Shown one piece after another: positions 35,152-44,302 of a stretch of DNA of 64,000 bases. This DNA comes from Pectinophora gossypiella (Eukaryota > Arthropoda > Insecta > Lepidoptera > Gelechiidae), in the NCBI RefSeq assembly GCF_024362695.1, contig NC_065408.1, positions 12,090,001 through 12,154,000 on the forward strand. Reading direction: 5' to 3'. A program made the position numbers and the translations under genes. The notes under the pieces were generated by a model, which saw only the letters and a list, made by a program, of their open reading frames with translations, had not been told where the DNA came from and made no database searches. How positions within the stretch are numbered: position 1 is the stretch's first letter; each line of letters begins with the position of its first letter.

Positions 35152-35543
35152 ATTGTTTTTTTAACTATTGTGTCTGGAAATCTTGGCCTCACAAGGATGA
35201 AACAAAACAATTTAAAAAATATTGATTAATATGGCCATCACTGGCACGTTTACCCTTTACTAGGGCAGGCATAAATAAAAGAGGTGGTAGCTGTTCACTC
35301 AAAAGTTAAATACCTTGAACAGCTGATTGCTACGTAGTGTTGTGCAAATTTGAATTTATTACATGAAGACCTGGAATTCAATTGCTCATAACTAATGCAA
35401 ATATGAATTTAGGCGGCCAATACTCTCGCATGTGATTTGTAGATAGTGACAGAGTAGGCACACTTCGGGTTGATACCCCCGTTCCGTTACACCCTGTAGA
35501 TACAGTAGATTTCGCGTATTTTATTCGAAACTGTCCCTCTTCG

Positions 35544-36510
35544 TATGGCGGCCATCTTGTTTTTCCGCCATTTTGTTTTTTTTCACCGGCGACAGAATTT
35601 GACCAAGATTTAAATGGGTGTCGTGGAAACAAACAAAATCCAGGTGCAATAGGTTTGCCAGGCCGTAGGATGTCTCCCTGATTGGGAGCAGTTTTCAAAG
35701 ATGACGTTCCGATCACACCCCTATACATCATTTTTACCCCCAAGACATTTTCTGGAAAAACAAAATTTTGTATGGCGGCCATCTTGGTTTTTCGCCATTT
35801 TGTTTTTTTTTCACCGGCCATTAAATTCGACCAAGATTTAAATAGGTTTTGTGAAAGAAAAATTGGTTCAGGTGTGATAGTTTCGCCAGGCCGTAGGGTG
35901 TCACCCTGATGCGGAGCAGTTTTCGAAAATCGGGAAGTATTTCCATACTTAACATGACGATCCGATCACAACCCCGATATATATTTTATATCCCGAGACA
36001 TTTTCTGAAAAAACAAAATTGTGTATGGCGGCCATCTTGTTTTTCCGCCATTTTGTTTTTTTTTTACGCGCTATGGAATTTGACCAAGATTTAAATAAGT
36101 GCTCTGAAAGAAATATTGGTTCACGTGCGATAGTTTTGCCAGGCCGTAGAGTATCTCTCTGATGCGGAGCAGTTTTTGGTGACCAGAAAGTATTTCCGTA
36201 CTCTACATGACGTTTTGAGTAAGCGCCCCATACATTATTTTTACCCAAACGGGCTTCTTCCAAAATCGACAAAATTTTGTATGGCGGCCATCTTTTTTTT
36301 CCGCCATTTTGTTTTTTTGCACCGGCGATTGGATTTGATCAAGATTTAAATACGTTTCGTGAAAGAAAAATTGCTCCAGGTTGTATAGTTTTGCCAGGCC
36401 ATAGGGTATCTCCCTGATGCTGACCAGTTTTCGGAGGTCGGGAAGTTTTCCCGAAGCCTAAAGATCGATCCGATCAATATGACTTTACAAACGCACTAGT
36501 CGCTCCTACG
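35544..36510 (+). repeat. Four-unit tandem array inside copy B
   Basis: Units start TATGGCGGCCATCTT at 35544, 35771, 36024 and 36280 (spacing 227, 253, 256), unit for unit the counterpart of the array in copy A. Long open frames across it, such as the 147-codon minus-strand frame, are shared by both arrays and are not genes. Confidence 0.9.
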
Positions 36511-36655
36511 ATTTTTGAAAATTCCCCTCGATTTCTCTGGTCTTCCATCATCAGATCCTGACTTCCTTGACATGGGACCCCCTTGGGTATATCTCCTTTC
36601 AAACAAAAAAAGAATTATCAAAATCGGTTCATATACGACGAAGATATGCCCGAAC

Positions 36656-36693
<38 letters not shown>

Positions 36694-36731
36694 GGTCGAA
36701 TTGAGAACCTCCTCCTTTTTTGAAGTCGGTA

Positions 36732-36896
36732 AAAATGACAAAACTGGTACCATAAGAACAAATGTCACTTTGTTCAAAGAAAGAGATAGACAATCCTGTA
36801 TTGTGTTTTGTATAACGTTGTTTCACTCTAGCTGTCAAAAACTTTATTGCGAGTCTAAATCGAGTTCCAGTCAAGTCAACCACTCAGTTAGTGCTA
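36732..36896 (+). promoter_or_regulatory. Right copy of the duplicated segment; MPLKIP-like promoter
   Basis: Second copy of the 165-bp segment at 29594-29758. It is joined to the gene: the presumed initiator CTCAGTTAGTG lies near 36884, about 120 bp ahead of the ATG at 37004. No TATA box at the expected distance. The insertion left the gene this minimal promoter while replacing everything further upstream with repeat DNA. Confidence 0.65.
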
Positions 36897-37003
36897 GTAC
36901 TTCATCAACTTCATGTTTTGTTTACTTGTTCGGTGTTTGTGTAAATTTTGATCCTGGAATTAAATATATTTAAGTAGTACGTCTCATATTTGAAGTGACA
37001 AAT

Positions 37004-38431
37004 ATGTCTGATGACTTCATACCTCTAAACCAGAGCACTCCAACCGGTGGCAGATGGCAAAATCAGGGAAGGAACTCCAATCGTGGTCCACATAACAGAT
37101 TTCCAAACCAAAATGGTCCTAGGAGAGGAGGCTACAATAACAGATGGGGAAATCATTCACAAAGGAACAGTAGCTACGGGGTAAGAGTTTAATACATTAC
37201 TTTTATGTTAAGAAAAAGCAGAAACATGTTGAAAACTTGTGAACATGTGGGGTTAAACTATCCATTATGGACAAAAGAAATACTACTATAGAATAATATT
37301 CATAATCTGTTGTGCAAGCTGCCTCATGATAATCTTAGCAGTATTAGTGTCATGTGGTATTTTTTTTGCTTCCTCCATTGTCTTGTATCAAAGTCTTATA
37401 ATAAAGGATGTCTGTAAGAGATTTTACTTAGCAGTAAGGTCACCTATTGTACTCTTAAACAGCCTCTGTGGTTAACACGTTAACAGTCCGGTGTACCGTA
37501 TGTGGCACACGGGGAGCGGTTCCGCCGAGTTCGTGTACCCTATGAGGTACACGAGACCAGTGCAGCTTTATGGGCTGTCAAATCACGGACTCGTAAAATT
37601 TGTTGATATTTTCATAAAGGACTTGTAGCCAAAGACCTTATAAATAGAAAAAGTCAAAAACATGTCACATTGAATAACAAACGAAAGCCAAAAAATATAA
37701 TATCTCATTTGGACATATGGCATGTTTTGAAACGCTTGTATGGGGACTGTTAACGTGTTAAAGAGTTAGGCACATTGTCTGGAGGTCTGGGTTTGATTTG
37801 TGATGGGGATAATGTTGAAATCACTTTGTGAGACTGTCCTTTGTTTGTCAAGTCACCTGATTGTCCGAAAAATAAGATGATTCCATGTTTCGGAGGGCAT
37901 GTTAAGTCATTGGTTAGGCTATTAGACATAAAACATCTACCCATAGCCATTCGATGTCTATCTATGTAGATACACACCGTTATCTGTCAAAGCCCTTGAT
38001 ATAATTTGTGCTGCGAAGGCTGGTTGTTTTTACTATATCATATCACACCTCTTCTAGATTTCCAATAATATGTGGCTGCACTATGTGATACTGGGGGGTT
38101 AAAATGGCCACATCGAAGCAATTCATCTATGAAAGCCATATTGTTATTTGACATTTGTTTGCATTGCGCACTTACTTTTATTTGCGATAGATTGCAATAT
38201 TGCTTTTTTAGATGAATTGCTTCGATGTGGCCATTTTAACCCCCCTGTACTTAACTTCATCTGATTTGTATTGTTGGAGTATTCAACTAAGTACATGTGT
38301 ATTTATATTTTCAGAGTGATAGCAACAACAGTTTTGGACAAGATAAGAACAACATTGATGCATATCTGCACCCCTCGATGTTACAAGACCCTTGGGCGGA
38401 ACTTAGACGGAGATGTCAAGAGTCCAAATAA
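37004..38431 (+). CDS. MPLKIP/TTDN1-like small protein
   Basis: Two exons, 37004-37180 (59 aa, phase-0 donor GGG/GTAAGA) and 38315-38431 (38 aa and stop), give 97 aa. Residues 1-59 are low-complexity, rich in Asn, Gln, Arg and Gly, with RGG-like and RW/NRW elements. The C-terminus holds YLHPSMLQDPWAEL (76-89), matching the conserved YFKPSMLEDPW box of human MPLKIP (TTDN1). The human protein is longer (about 179 aa) but has the same layout: disordered Gly/Arg/Pro-rich N-terminus and one short C-terminal box. Known for the family: PLK1 and cyclin-B/CDK1 interaction, nuclear location, and a link to intron-lariat processing and trichothiodystrophy. Function in this insect is inferred. I chose the ATG at 37004 over an upstream in-frame GTG. 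The intron (1134 bp) contains a SINE and two MITEs. Confidence 0.8.
37461..37930 (+). repeat. tRNA-derived SINE split by a TTAA MITE
   Basis: The head CAGCCTCTGTGG at 37460 matches the tRNA-like SINE at 61690 (CAGCCTCCGTGG). It breaks at TTAA and resumes at 37762 with AGAGTTAGGCACATTGTCTG, a degraded B box near GGGTTTGATTTG, AATCACTTTGTGAGACTGTC, then ATTGTCCGAAAAATAAGATG and the shared SINE core. In the MPLKIP-like intron. Confidence 0.7.
37476..37757. mobile_element. TTAA-flanked MITE, 282 bp (piggyBac-like)
   Basis: The exact 14-bp terminal inverted repeat CACGTTAACAGTCC lies at both ends (37476-37489 and 37744-37757) and TTAA is duplicated outside (37472-37475 and 37758-37761). TTAA targeting is the hallmark of piggyBac-superfamily transposases. 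No ORF. Removing the element restores the SINE reading order. Confidence 0.85.
38091..38247. mobile_element. Hairpin MITE with TA duplication, 157 bp
   Basis: Inverted arms of about 37 bp begin GGGGGGTTAAAATGGCCACA and run on through TCGAAGCAATTCATCTA; they are perfect apart from the second terminal base. TA flanks both sides (38089-38090 and 38248-38249). In the MPLKIP-like intron, 68 bp upstream of exon 2. One arm of a relative is at 58120-58165. Confidence 0.85.
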
Positions 38432-39227
38432 TGTTTTTAAATATTGTAATCTAAGTGATTTATTTATTTATAAGTAGGTAATACATTTATTAATAAATAA
38501 ATATTAATTTAAGCTTTAACTTGATGTGTATTTAATGAGTCTACCTTACCTTATCAGAATCAGACTTACCTTCTTATCTTATCTTACCTTACTTCGCACC
38601 TGGTGATTCTCTTTCCAAGGTTTGAGATGGGGATGAAAAGTAATAAATACTTTTAAAAGTATAGGCACATGTTAGGTTGTTTTCTTTATATTTCTAATCT
38701 AATCTATCATCTAGTAATAGTAGTAGTAGTAGTAATAGTCTTTGTGAGGGTTGATGAGGTTGGTCATTCACCTCAAAACGCACACAATAGAAGAAGAGAA
38801 GAATGAGATTTTTGATCTTGGATCTCTTGGAAAAAACTGATGAGTATTAAACCAACCAACACTAAATGTTTCATCTCTCCAACATGATGGGCTCTATCGG
38901 CCGATAAAAAACCTATACCATAGAATAAACAATAATACCTAGACACTACGTGTACAAGGGCCATTGATTGCTTCATATCAATCCAGTACAAGATTGGAGC
39001 GAGTTTGATTTAGACTCCCCTCACTATCCACACGCGTGGCCTGATGTTTTCCGCGCACGTTCGGGATAAGAACGAATTGTTTGTATGGATTGCGCGCGTG
39101 CGAATATGAAATTTTGTATGTGCTATTGATACCAAGATGTAACTTGTCTTCTAGTTAAGTACTTGTGGATATGCCTGGCCTTAGAGGGATTGTGAGCGTG
39201 AATTGTGTCTGTTTGTCATTTGATTTG
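38432..39227. other. 3' flank of MPLKIP-like gene
   Basis: The first polyadenylation signal AATAAATAAATA is at about 38492, 60 bp after the stop. A short SINE tail scrap (GTTGATGAGGTTGGTCATTC, 38748-38795, +) follows. Otherwise nothing recognised. Confidence 0.5.
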
Positions 39228-39285
39228 GGAATATGCTCCATACCCCCTCGGGTTGAGGGGAGGCCTTTGCCTGTGATATAGCATG
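39228..39285 (+). repeat. SINE tail scrap
   Basis: ATGCTCCATACCCCCTCGGG and TTGAGGGGAGGCCTTTGCCT match the tail at 20219-20372 in the opposite orientation. Confidence 0.6.
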
Positions 39286-39605
39286 TTTGTTAAGTGATTT
39301 GTGTGTTTGTCAGGAAATCCTATTTATTTTGATCTTGAATCTGATCGTGACTTCATTGTCTATGTAGTTCGTATTGCGAACAGATGACGTAGGTATGTTA
39401 TTATATCGTAATTCTGAAGTTTTCCTAATAAGTTAAACGATACAAACTGTTAAAAGCAATAATGACGCAATGCATTATCTTACATCTTAACAAATAATAA
39501 TATTTTATTAAGTTTATTCAAGTTGAAAGATAGTTCCTTCGCGCATGACGTCCATTGCTTCTTTGGATATTATCCAAATATATTTCTACCTAAAATAGAA
39601 TGAAA

Positions 39606-39709
39606 ACAGACTCTAGTCATATCATGGGAGCAAGCTACAGAAACTGCAAAAGATCGCGAAGAGTGGAAATCTGTTATTCGAGCCCTATATCTCAACAGGG
39701 GATAAAAGG
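39606..39709 (+). pseudogene. LINE polyprotein C-terminal scrap
   Basis: Reads SWEQATETAKDREEWKSVIR then ALYLNRG and stop, the typical end (A.DR..W...IRAL) of insect endonuclease/RT polyproteins. Only this last piece survives. Confidence 0.6.
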
Positions 39710-39744
39710 ATTCAGTAGAAAGAAGAAGAAAATAGAATGATAAC

Positions 39745-39965
39745 AAAACCACACCCCGGACACTTCGTAAAAAAATTCCCGTTTTACACAGAGACTACAT
39801 ATTGACGTTATCATACACGCGCATATGTGTGTGTGACTTCTGACGGCCATTCTATTGTCGACTAAAGTAAGACCGAGGGGGAAGAGATAAACCTCGCACA
39901 GCCGCTATTGGGGAGCGGAGAGTTGCCGTTCTATAAGTAATATTCCCTATTCTTTGACAAAACAT
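39745..39965. repeat. Dispersed repeat (CCACACCCCGGACACTTC type)
   Basis: CCACACCCCGGACACTTC, GTTATCATACACGCGCATAT and GACTAAAGTAAGACCGAGGG appear in the same order at 50237-50330 and 50905-51000, where about 570 bp of other repeat DNA separates the halves. No ORF. Confidence 0.55.
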
Positions 39966-40977
39966 AGCGCCATGCCTCCCTGAAGGGGAAGCCAGAGGTG
40001 TAAGTATAGGTAAGTAGTATAAGTATACACCCACTTCTTGCTCATGTAATAGGGCCCAAATCCTGGATAGCACATTATAAAATAACAAAGTGGAAAGAGG
40101 AATGGTTGCGTAATGAAAATGAAGAATATGTGACAGCGAAGGTGTGATTGAATAGATAATGAAAGAAAAAGGATAAAAGGTAAAAATTAAAACTCTTTAG
40201 TGGTGCACTGCTTGCGATACCAGCAATGGATCATAAGCATCAGACATGCAATTTTTAATCAATTTTAAAAAGAGATTCTCACTTATCATCCACCTGCCCT
40301 TATCCCACTATAGGTGGGGTCGGCACGACATGTATTCCTCTTCCATTCAATTCTGTCAGTCGTCACCTAGGTATTCTACTCACACCTTTCAAACACATAT
40401 ATTTATTTACACAATCCATCCACACTTCTCACACTCACACACACTCACTCAAAGTAACACACACATCCCCCTCAAACTCACACATCATGCACACACACAC
40501 ACACCCATCACTCAATGTACTTCGATAGATTCTCACTTACTTACACTTACCGGCTTCAAATAAGTAAAATTCAGAATTTGTCTGTAATCAGCTATTAAAA
40601 AGTATTTTCCTAAATTGATACGCCAATCAAAGCAAAGGGCCGGTGTGAGTGTAACCATTTTTTTATTCCATTTCGTTAGACATTACCTCTACGGAATAGG
40701 AGTGAAAATGTAAGCGATTGCCAAAAACCTACGAAATTTGGCAAAAACGTCTAATCCCACCATAACATACATACGTAAGTACTAACATCTAGTAGCCTAT
40801 TACGCCCCACTTCTGGGCACAGGCCTCCTCTTATTCAACCGGAAAACATTACATTAAGAAATCAAGTTCAATAACAAGGAAGTGCTTAGGTAAGTATGTA
40901 GTTATAAACCAAACGAGCATTGGAAAACATTTGTCGACAACAGAACGTCAAAAACCAAACTGAGTAGAGGCCAAGGT
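39966..40977. other. Gene-free stretch upstream of the TIL gene
   Basis: Includes a simple CA/CACT-rich run (40380-40510) that yields an artefactual His/Thr-rich frame, and a reverse SINE tail scrap at 40785-40850 (CCCCACTTCTGGGCACAGGC). No gene recognised. Confidence 0.45.
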
Positions 40978-40981
40978 CTGA

Positions 40982-41028
40982 TATAAAGCGATGTTCGTGT
41001 AATTATCGCACACTCGTGGAAAAACAAC
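40982..41028 (+). promoter_or_regulatory. TATA-type promoter of the TIL peptide gene
   Basis: TATAAAG at 40982-40988 is 47 bp before the ATG, putting the expected start of transcription near 41010-41014 (ATCGCACACTC) and leaving a leader of only 15-20 nt. Short leaders and TATA boxes are usual for insect secreted-peptide genes. Confidence 0.6.
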
Positions 41029-41914
41029 ATGAAGTCTGTGGCCATTGTCTTACTAATCATCTGTGCGAACGTCGCCTATTCCGTTGGTGAGTATTCTACA
41101 ATAGCGTAACTAATGACATTTTATTTTGCTTTGATTTTTTTTTTTAAGTTCAAGGTTATCGTTATTTGGCTTTGAGCTAGTTCCGTTTTATAGGTCTCTG
41201 CTCTATTTTCAAAACTAAGAATTTTAAATTTTCTGGTTAAGATCGGCTTCTAACAGTAACACTAAGCCCCAAACACCTCCACCAACCGGCATTGAGCTTT
41301 GTGGAGCATTCCATCCGCCTCCGGTTGATTGAGGGGAGGCTTGTACCCAGTAGTCGGACGTAAAAGTTATATACGTACTTAAAGATTGATATGGTAAAGG
41401 ATTGCTAATCCCAATGTATTACTTCTTTAAATAACTTTTTTTAAATAAATATAATATAGGTTTGCGTTTAACCACAAATCGTGGAAACCTACCTACCTAT
41501 GTATGTCCTATGTATGTGTGTTATTACCTATGTAATTAGGTATGATAAAAAACATAACTAATTATGTACGTAAATATACGTATACATTCCTTTGCGTACT
41601 GCTATAGAATGGAATTCTCTCCCTGCGTCATTATTCTCCGAGACATATAATTTGGGCATTTCCAAGGCACTATTTGAGTTTATCTACATCGTGGTTGAAT
41701 GCGGTCGAATGTTTTAATAAAAAATATGTAATACTTAATTCTAGCCGAAGACGGTTGCCCGGCCGGCGAACACAACCCAGGCCCGAACTGCGGACTCGAG
41801 CCTTCCTGCGCACCCCGCAGCTCACACTTCATACCGAAGCACACCTGCGACTGTTGGTGCATCCCCGGCACCTACAGAAACACCGACACCAACACCTGCG
41901 TTGAACGATGCTGA
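41029..41914 (+). CDS. Secreted eight-cysteine TIL-like inhibitor peptide
   Basis: Exon 1 is 41029-41086 and exon 2 is 41745-41914 (GT/AG, phase 1); total 75 aa. Residues 1-19 are a clear signal peptide (MKSVAIVLLIICANVAYSV). The mature part is about 55 aa with cysteines at 24, 35, 41, 54, 56, 58, 71 and 75. The C-x-C-x-C-IPGTYR pattern and the C-terminal C-x3-C fit the trypsin-inhibitor-like (TIL) fold, which normally has ten cysteines, so one disulfide would be missing. A secreted serine-protease inhibitor of haemolymph, gut or silk is the likely role, but this is inference from the pattern. AATAAA at 41938, 23 bp after the stop. The intron holds a SINE tail (41270-41370). The 3' end of exon 2 has been copied three times downstream. 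Confidence 0.8.
41270..41370 (+). repeat. SINE tail in the TIL gene intron
   Basis: AACACCTCCACCAACCGGCA, CCGCCTCCGGTTGATTGAGG and GGAGGCTTGTACCCAGTAGT are the same tail as at 26206-26300, + orientation. Confidence 0.65.
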
Positions 41915-42475
41915 TTTGAATTTGGAAATGTTTTAATAATAAAATGATGAGTAAAGTATAGCTATGTTTTTTCATTAACTCTGACTTCACACTTAAACAC
42001 ACTGGCACATACCTACCTCCGACTGTTGGTGCATCCCCGGCACTTACAGGATCACCGACAACTACTTTGAATGATGCTGATTTGAATTTGGAAATATTTT
42101 AATAATAAAATGATGAGTAAAGTATAGGTATGTTTTTTTCATTAACTCTCACTTCACACTTAAACACACTGGCACATACCTACCTCCGACTGTTGGTGTA
42201 TCCCCGGAACTTACAGGAACACCGACACCTGCGTTGAACGATGCTGATTTGAATTTGGAAATGTTTTAATAATAAAATGATGTGTAAAGTATAGACCGTA
42301 TGTTTTTTTATTAACTCTCACTTCACACTTAAACACACTGGCGCATATCTACATGCGACTGTTGGTGTATTCCCGGCACCTACCGGAGCAGCGACACCTG
42401 TGTTGAACGATGCAGATTTGAATTTAGAAATGATTTTTTAAATAAATTAAGTATAGGTTAGTATTATAATAATAC
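41842..42475 (+). repeat. Tandem copies of the TIL gene 3' end
   Basis: Four units of about 167-172 bp, in register at the TGTTGGTG codons (41852, 42024, 42191, 42360). Each holds the last roughly 20 codons of exon 2, the stop region, the AATAAA and about 80 bp of 3' flank. Unit 1 is the real exon. Unit 2 is frameshifted before its last two cysteines; unit 3 keeps CWCIPGTYRNTDTCVERC and a stop; unit 4 keeps the cysteines but lost the stop (TGA to AGA). None has an obvious splice acceptor in front. Confidence 0.85.
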
Positions 42476-42786
42476 TAAATGTTTAGAGTCTGTTTATACA
42501 TATATCCATCCATAAATCCGTGATAGCCCTGTTGGATGGATGTGTGCATCATATCTAAAGATTGTCGATATTTCTAATTAAAATACTTAACTTGTTGGCC
42601 TTGAAATGCTTATATGACGAGTAATAAACTAAGTAATGGCGGATATATCTCATTCATAAGATCGCAATTCTCATTAGTAGTTGTGCGAATATTTGTCTAA
42701 AATACTAATTTGTACTATGCAAATAACCTGTTTATGACTCACTCATGTGAAGTCGCGTTTTTAAAACAAAATGGCCAGTAGGCCTA
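42476..42786. other. Gene-free spacer
   Basis: AT-rich, nothing recognised. Confidence 0.4.
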
Positions 42787-43036
42787 ATATGCGCAACGTG
42801 ATAAAATTTTGTCACGGTCTTTTTATCGATCCCGACGATATAATTATATCGTTTTGCCGATTGGTGCTATTATGTGGACCCGAATAAGTCATGTTGTTCT
42901 GTCAAAATACGAACAAAATCACATGGCACGCAGTGTTGCTCTATGGGCACGCATGTTGGGGAAAAAATAAACTTATCGATTTCGATTAAATTTATTGAAT
43001 CGATAATTAATTTTAACACGTTGCGCATGTTAGCCC
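42787..43036. mobile_element. MITE with AATATGCGCAACGTG ends
   Basis: The left end reads ATATGCGCAACGTGATAAAA, and the right end is its near-perfect reverse complement (TTTTAACACGTTGCGCATGT, 43010-43030). About 250 bp, no ORF of interest; overlapping frames on both strands are by-products. Target-site duplication not resolved. Confidence 0.6.
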
Positions 43037-43164
43037 TGCAGAAATCCGTCAAACTTGGGGCACGTGTTTTTATATGTTAAGGTTTTAGGTGCTTACTCAG
43101 TTACTTAGTTTTTCACAGAGTCCGCTTAGGTTAAAATAGTTAAGTAATAGTTAGAAATCAATAG

Positions 43165-43403
43165 GTGGAAGGTCCAGTGAATATGGAGGATTCCATCAAT
43201 TGTAACACAGCATCTTCAATATGTGTGACCTTGTATTGGGCTGGTTGGTTGGTCGCAGGTTAGACGGCGAGGCAGGCAATCGCTTCTGTAAAAACTAGAC
43301 CTGTCAATCTTTCAGGTTAAGTACCTAAGCGGACTCTGTGAAAAATTAAGACACACATTGAAGATGCTGTGTTAGAATTGATAGAATTCTCCATAATCAC
43401 TGG
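43165..43403. repeat. Foldback with a SINE-like centre
   Basis: The arm at 43165-43228 (GGTCCAGTGAATATGGAGGA through CACAGCATCTTCAATATGTG) is mirrored at 43340-43403. The loop carries the repeat ACCTGTCAATCTTTCAGGTT also seen at 21780. Arms about 62 bp with several mismatches. Confidence 0.6.
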
Positions 43404-44139
43404 ACCTTCCTCCTTTTGGTTTCTGTCTATTTCCAAGGTTAAAGTAACATCTCAGAGGCCAGAAATTTGAACATTATGATGCGGTGATCACTGCCGTGGG
43501 GGCCCTATACATAGAGCTGTACATATGGCATAGAACCGAACCCAGTGAAGGAAAATCACATACAACCATGATCCTCAGCAGTGAGGGGACGACAAGAAAG
43601 AAGATCACTGCCGTACAAGAATTTTTACTAGACCGGGATGAAAGGTTTCTTAGGAAGGGAATTTTATATTTAGAAAATAAAATAAAATAACATGTAACAA
43701 AAGATGGCCGCGTCATACTCATTCTCACTTTTTATTGAACTCCCCTCGTACAATACCTACTCGTAAACGCAATAGTATTAATCCAGTAATGCATCAATCA
43801 AAATGTCATTTGCTGTATCTTGATTTGAAAGTTAATTAACTATCATAATAATCATAGGGGAGATCCTATATTTGTTTATTATACAACTACGATAAACGTT
43901 CCCTAACATATAGCATCACGCCTGTTAATCCCGAAGGGGTAGGCAGAGATGTATAGTGCCTACATATACCCACTCCTCGCCAGCTAAGTAATATAGGGCG
44001 AACCGATTGCCATTAACCGAACACAAATCCTAGAGATATAAATTATCAATGATCCAAACATGAATTCAAACTCAAAAAGTCGATTTCAGTGGGTCCATTG
44101 ACACTAAGATTTAAGTAAGTCACGCGTTTTCCGAATTAC
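43404..44139. other. Gene-free stretch
   Basis: The open frames near 43480-43730 on both strands resemble no protein I know. No splice context or signal. Probably non-coding. Confidence 0.35.
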
Positions 44140-44298
44140 GGATTCCATTCAATAGGCTAGTTACCAACTAGTCAAATCAGTTACTTTTACTTATATAGTC
44201 AAAAAAATCAGTTACTTATACGTCAGAACACAAAATTACTATGGAATTTGTATGAAAAAGCACACTGTGACGTCATAGCTAATTTATGTTATTAATTG
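44140..44298. repeat. Dispersed repeat, left half
   Basis: GGCTAGTTACCAACTAGTCA through CACACTGTGACGTCATAG matches 20430-20560. The repeat resumes at about 46610, beyond the foldback element. Confidence 0.6.
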
Positions 44299-44302
44299 TT
44301 AA

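Larger units (their letters stand above)
30258..35496. mobile_element. TA-flanked DNA transposon with 31-bp inverted ends
   Basis: The left end CAGGGTGTAACGGAA at 30258 and the right end, its reverse complement finishing at 35496, agree over about 31 bp with two mismatches. TA is duplicated at 30256-30257 and 35497-35498, and copy A (CATATAGATACAG near 11770) shows the empty site. This fits the IS630/Tc1/mariner superfamily. It holds a transposase remnant (30855-31297) and then LINE and SINE insertions that enlarge it to 5.2 kb. Confidence 0.85.
29759..36730. mobile_element. ACCGACTTC...GAAGTCGGT element, copy B, interrupted
   Basis: Same order of parts as copy A (right foldback arm from 29765, microsatellite 30024-30208, four-unit array from 35544, A run at 36662-36690, terminal GAAGTCGGT at 36722-36730), but lacking the left foldback arm and split by another transposon at 30258-35496. 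Flanked by the 165-bp direct duplication. Where shared, copies A and B differ at only a few sites, which implies recent spread. Confidence 0.8.

Noticed and set aside
35378..35821. 147-codon open frame on the minus strand
   Set aside because: It lies across the four-unit tandem array of copy B and has a parallel frame in copy A at 11808-12131. The frame follows the repeat units, with no protein family, and is interrupted differently in the two copies.
36515..36973. 152-codon open frame on the plus strand
   Set aside because: It runs through the A tract and across the junction of the mobile element with the duplicated promoter, so it is chimeric by chance.
40246..40563. 105-codon His/Thr/Ser-rich frame
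   Set aside because: Low-complexity CA/CACT-rich DNA; no signal peptide or domain.
42870..43080. Overlapping 60-68 codon frames on both strands
   Set aside because: Both lie inside the MITE with AATATGCGCAACGTG ends.
43474..43728. 84-codon minus frame and 68-codon plus frame
   Set aside because: No recognised family, no splice sites in a sensible position, and coding potential on both strands at once is more likely chance.
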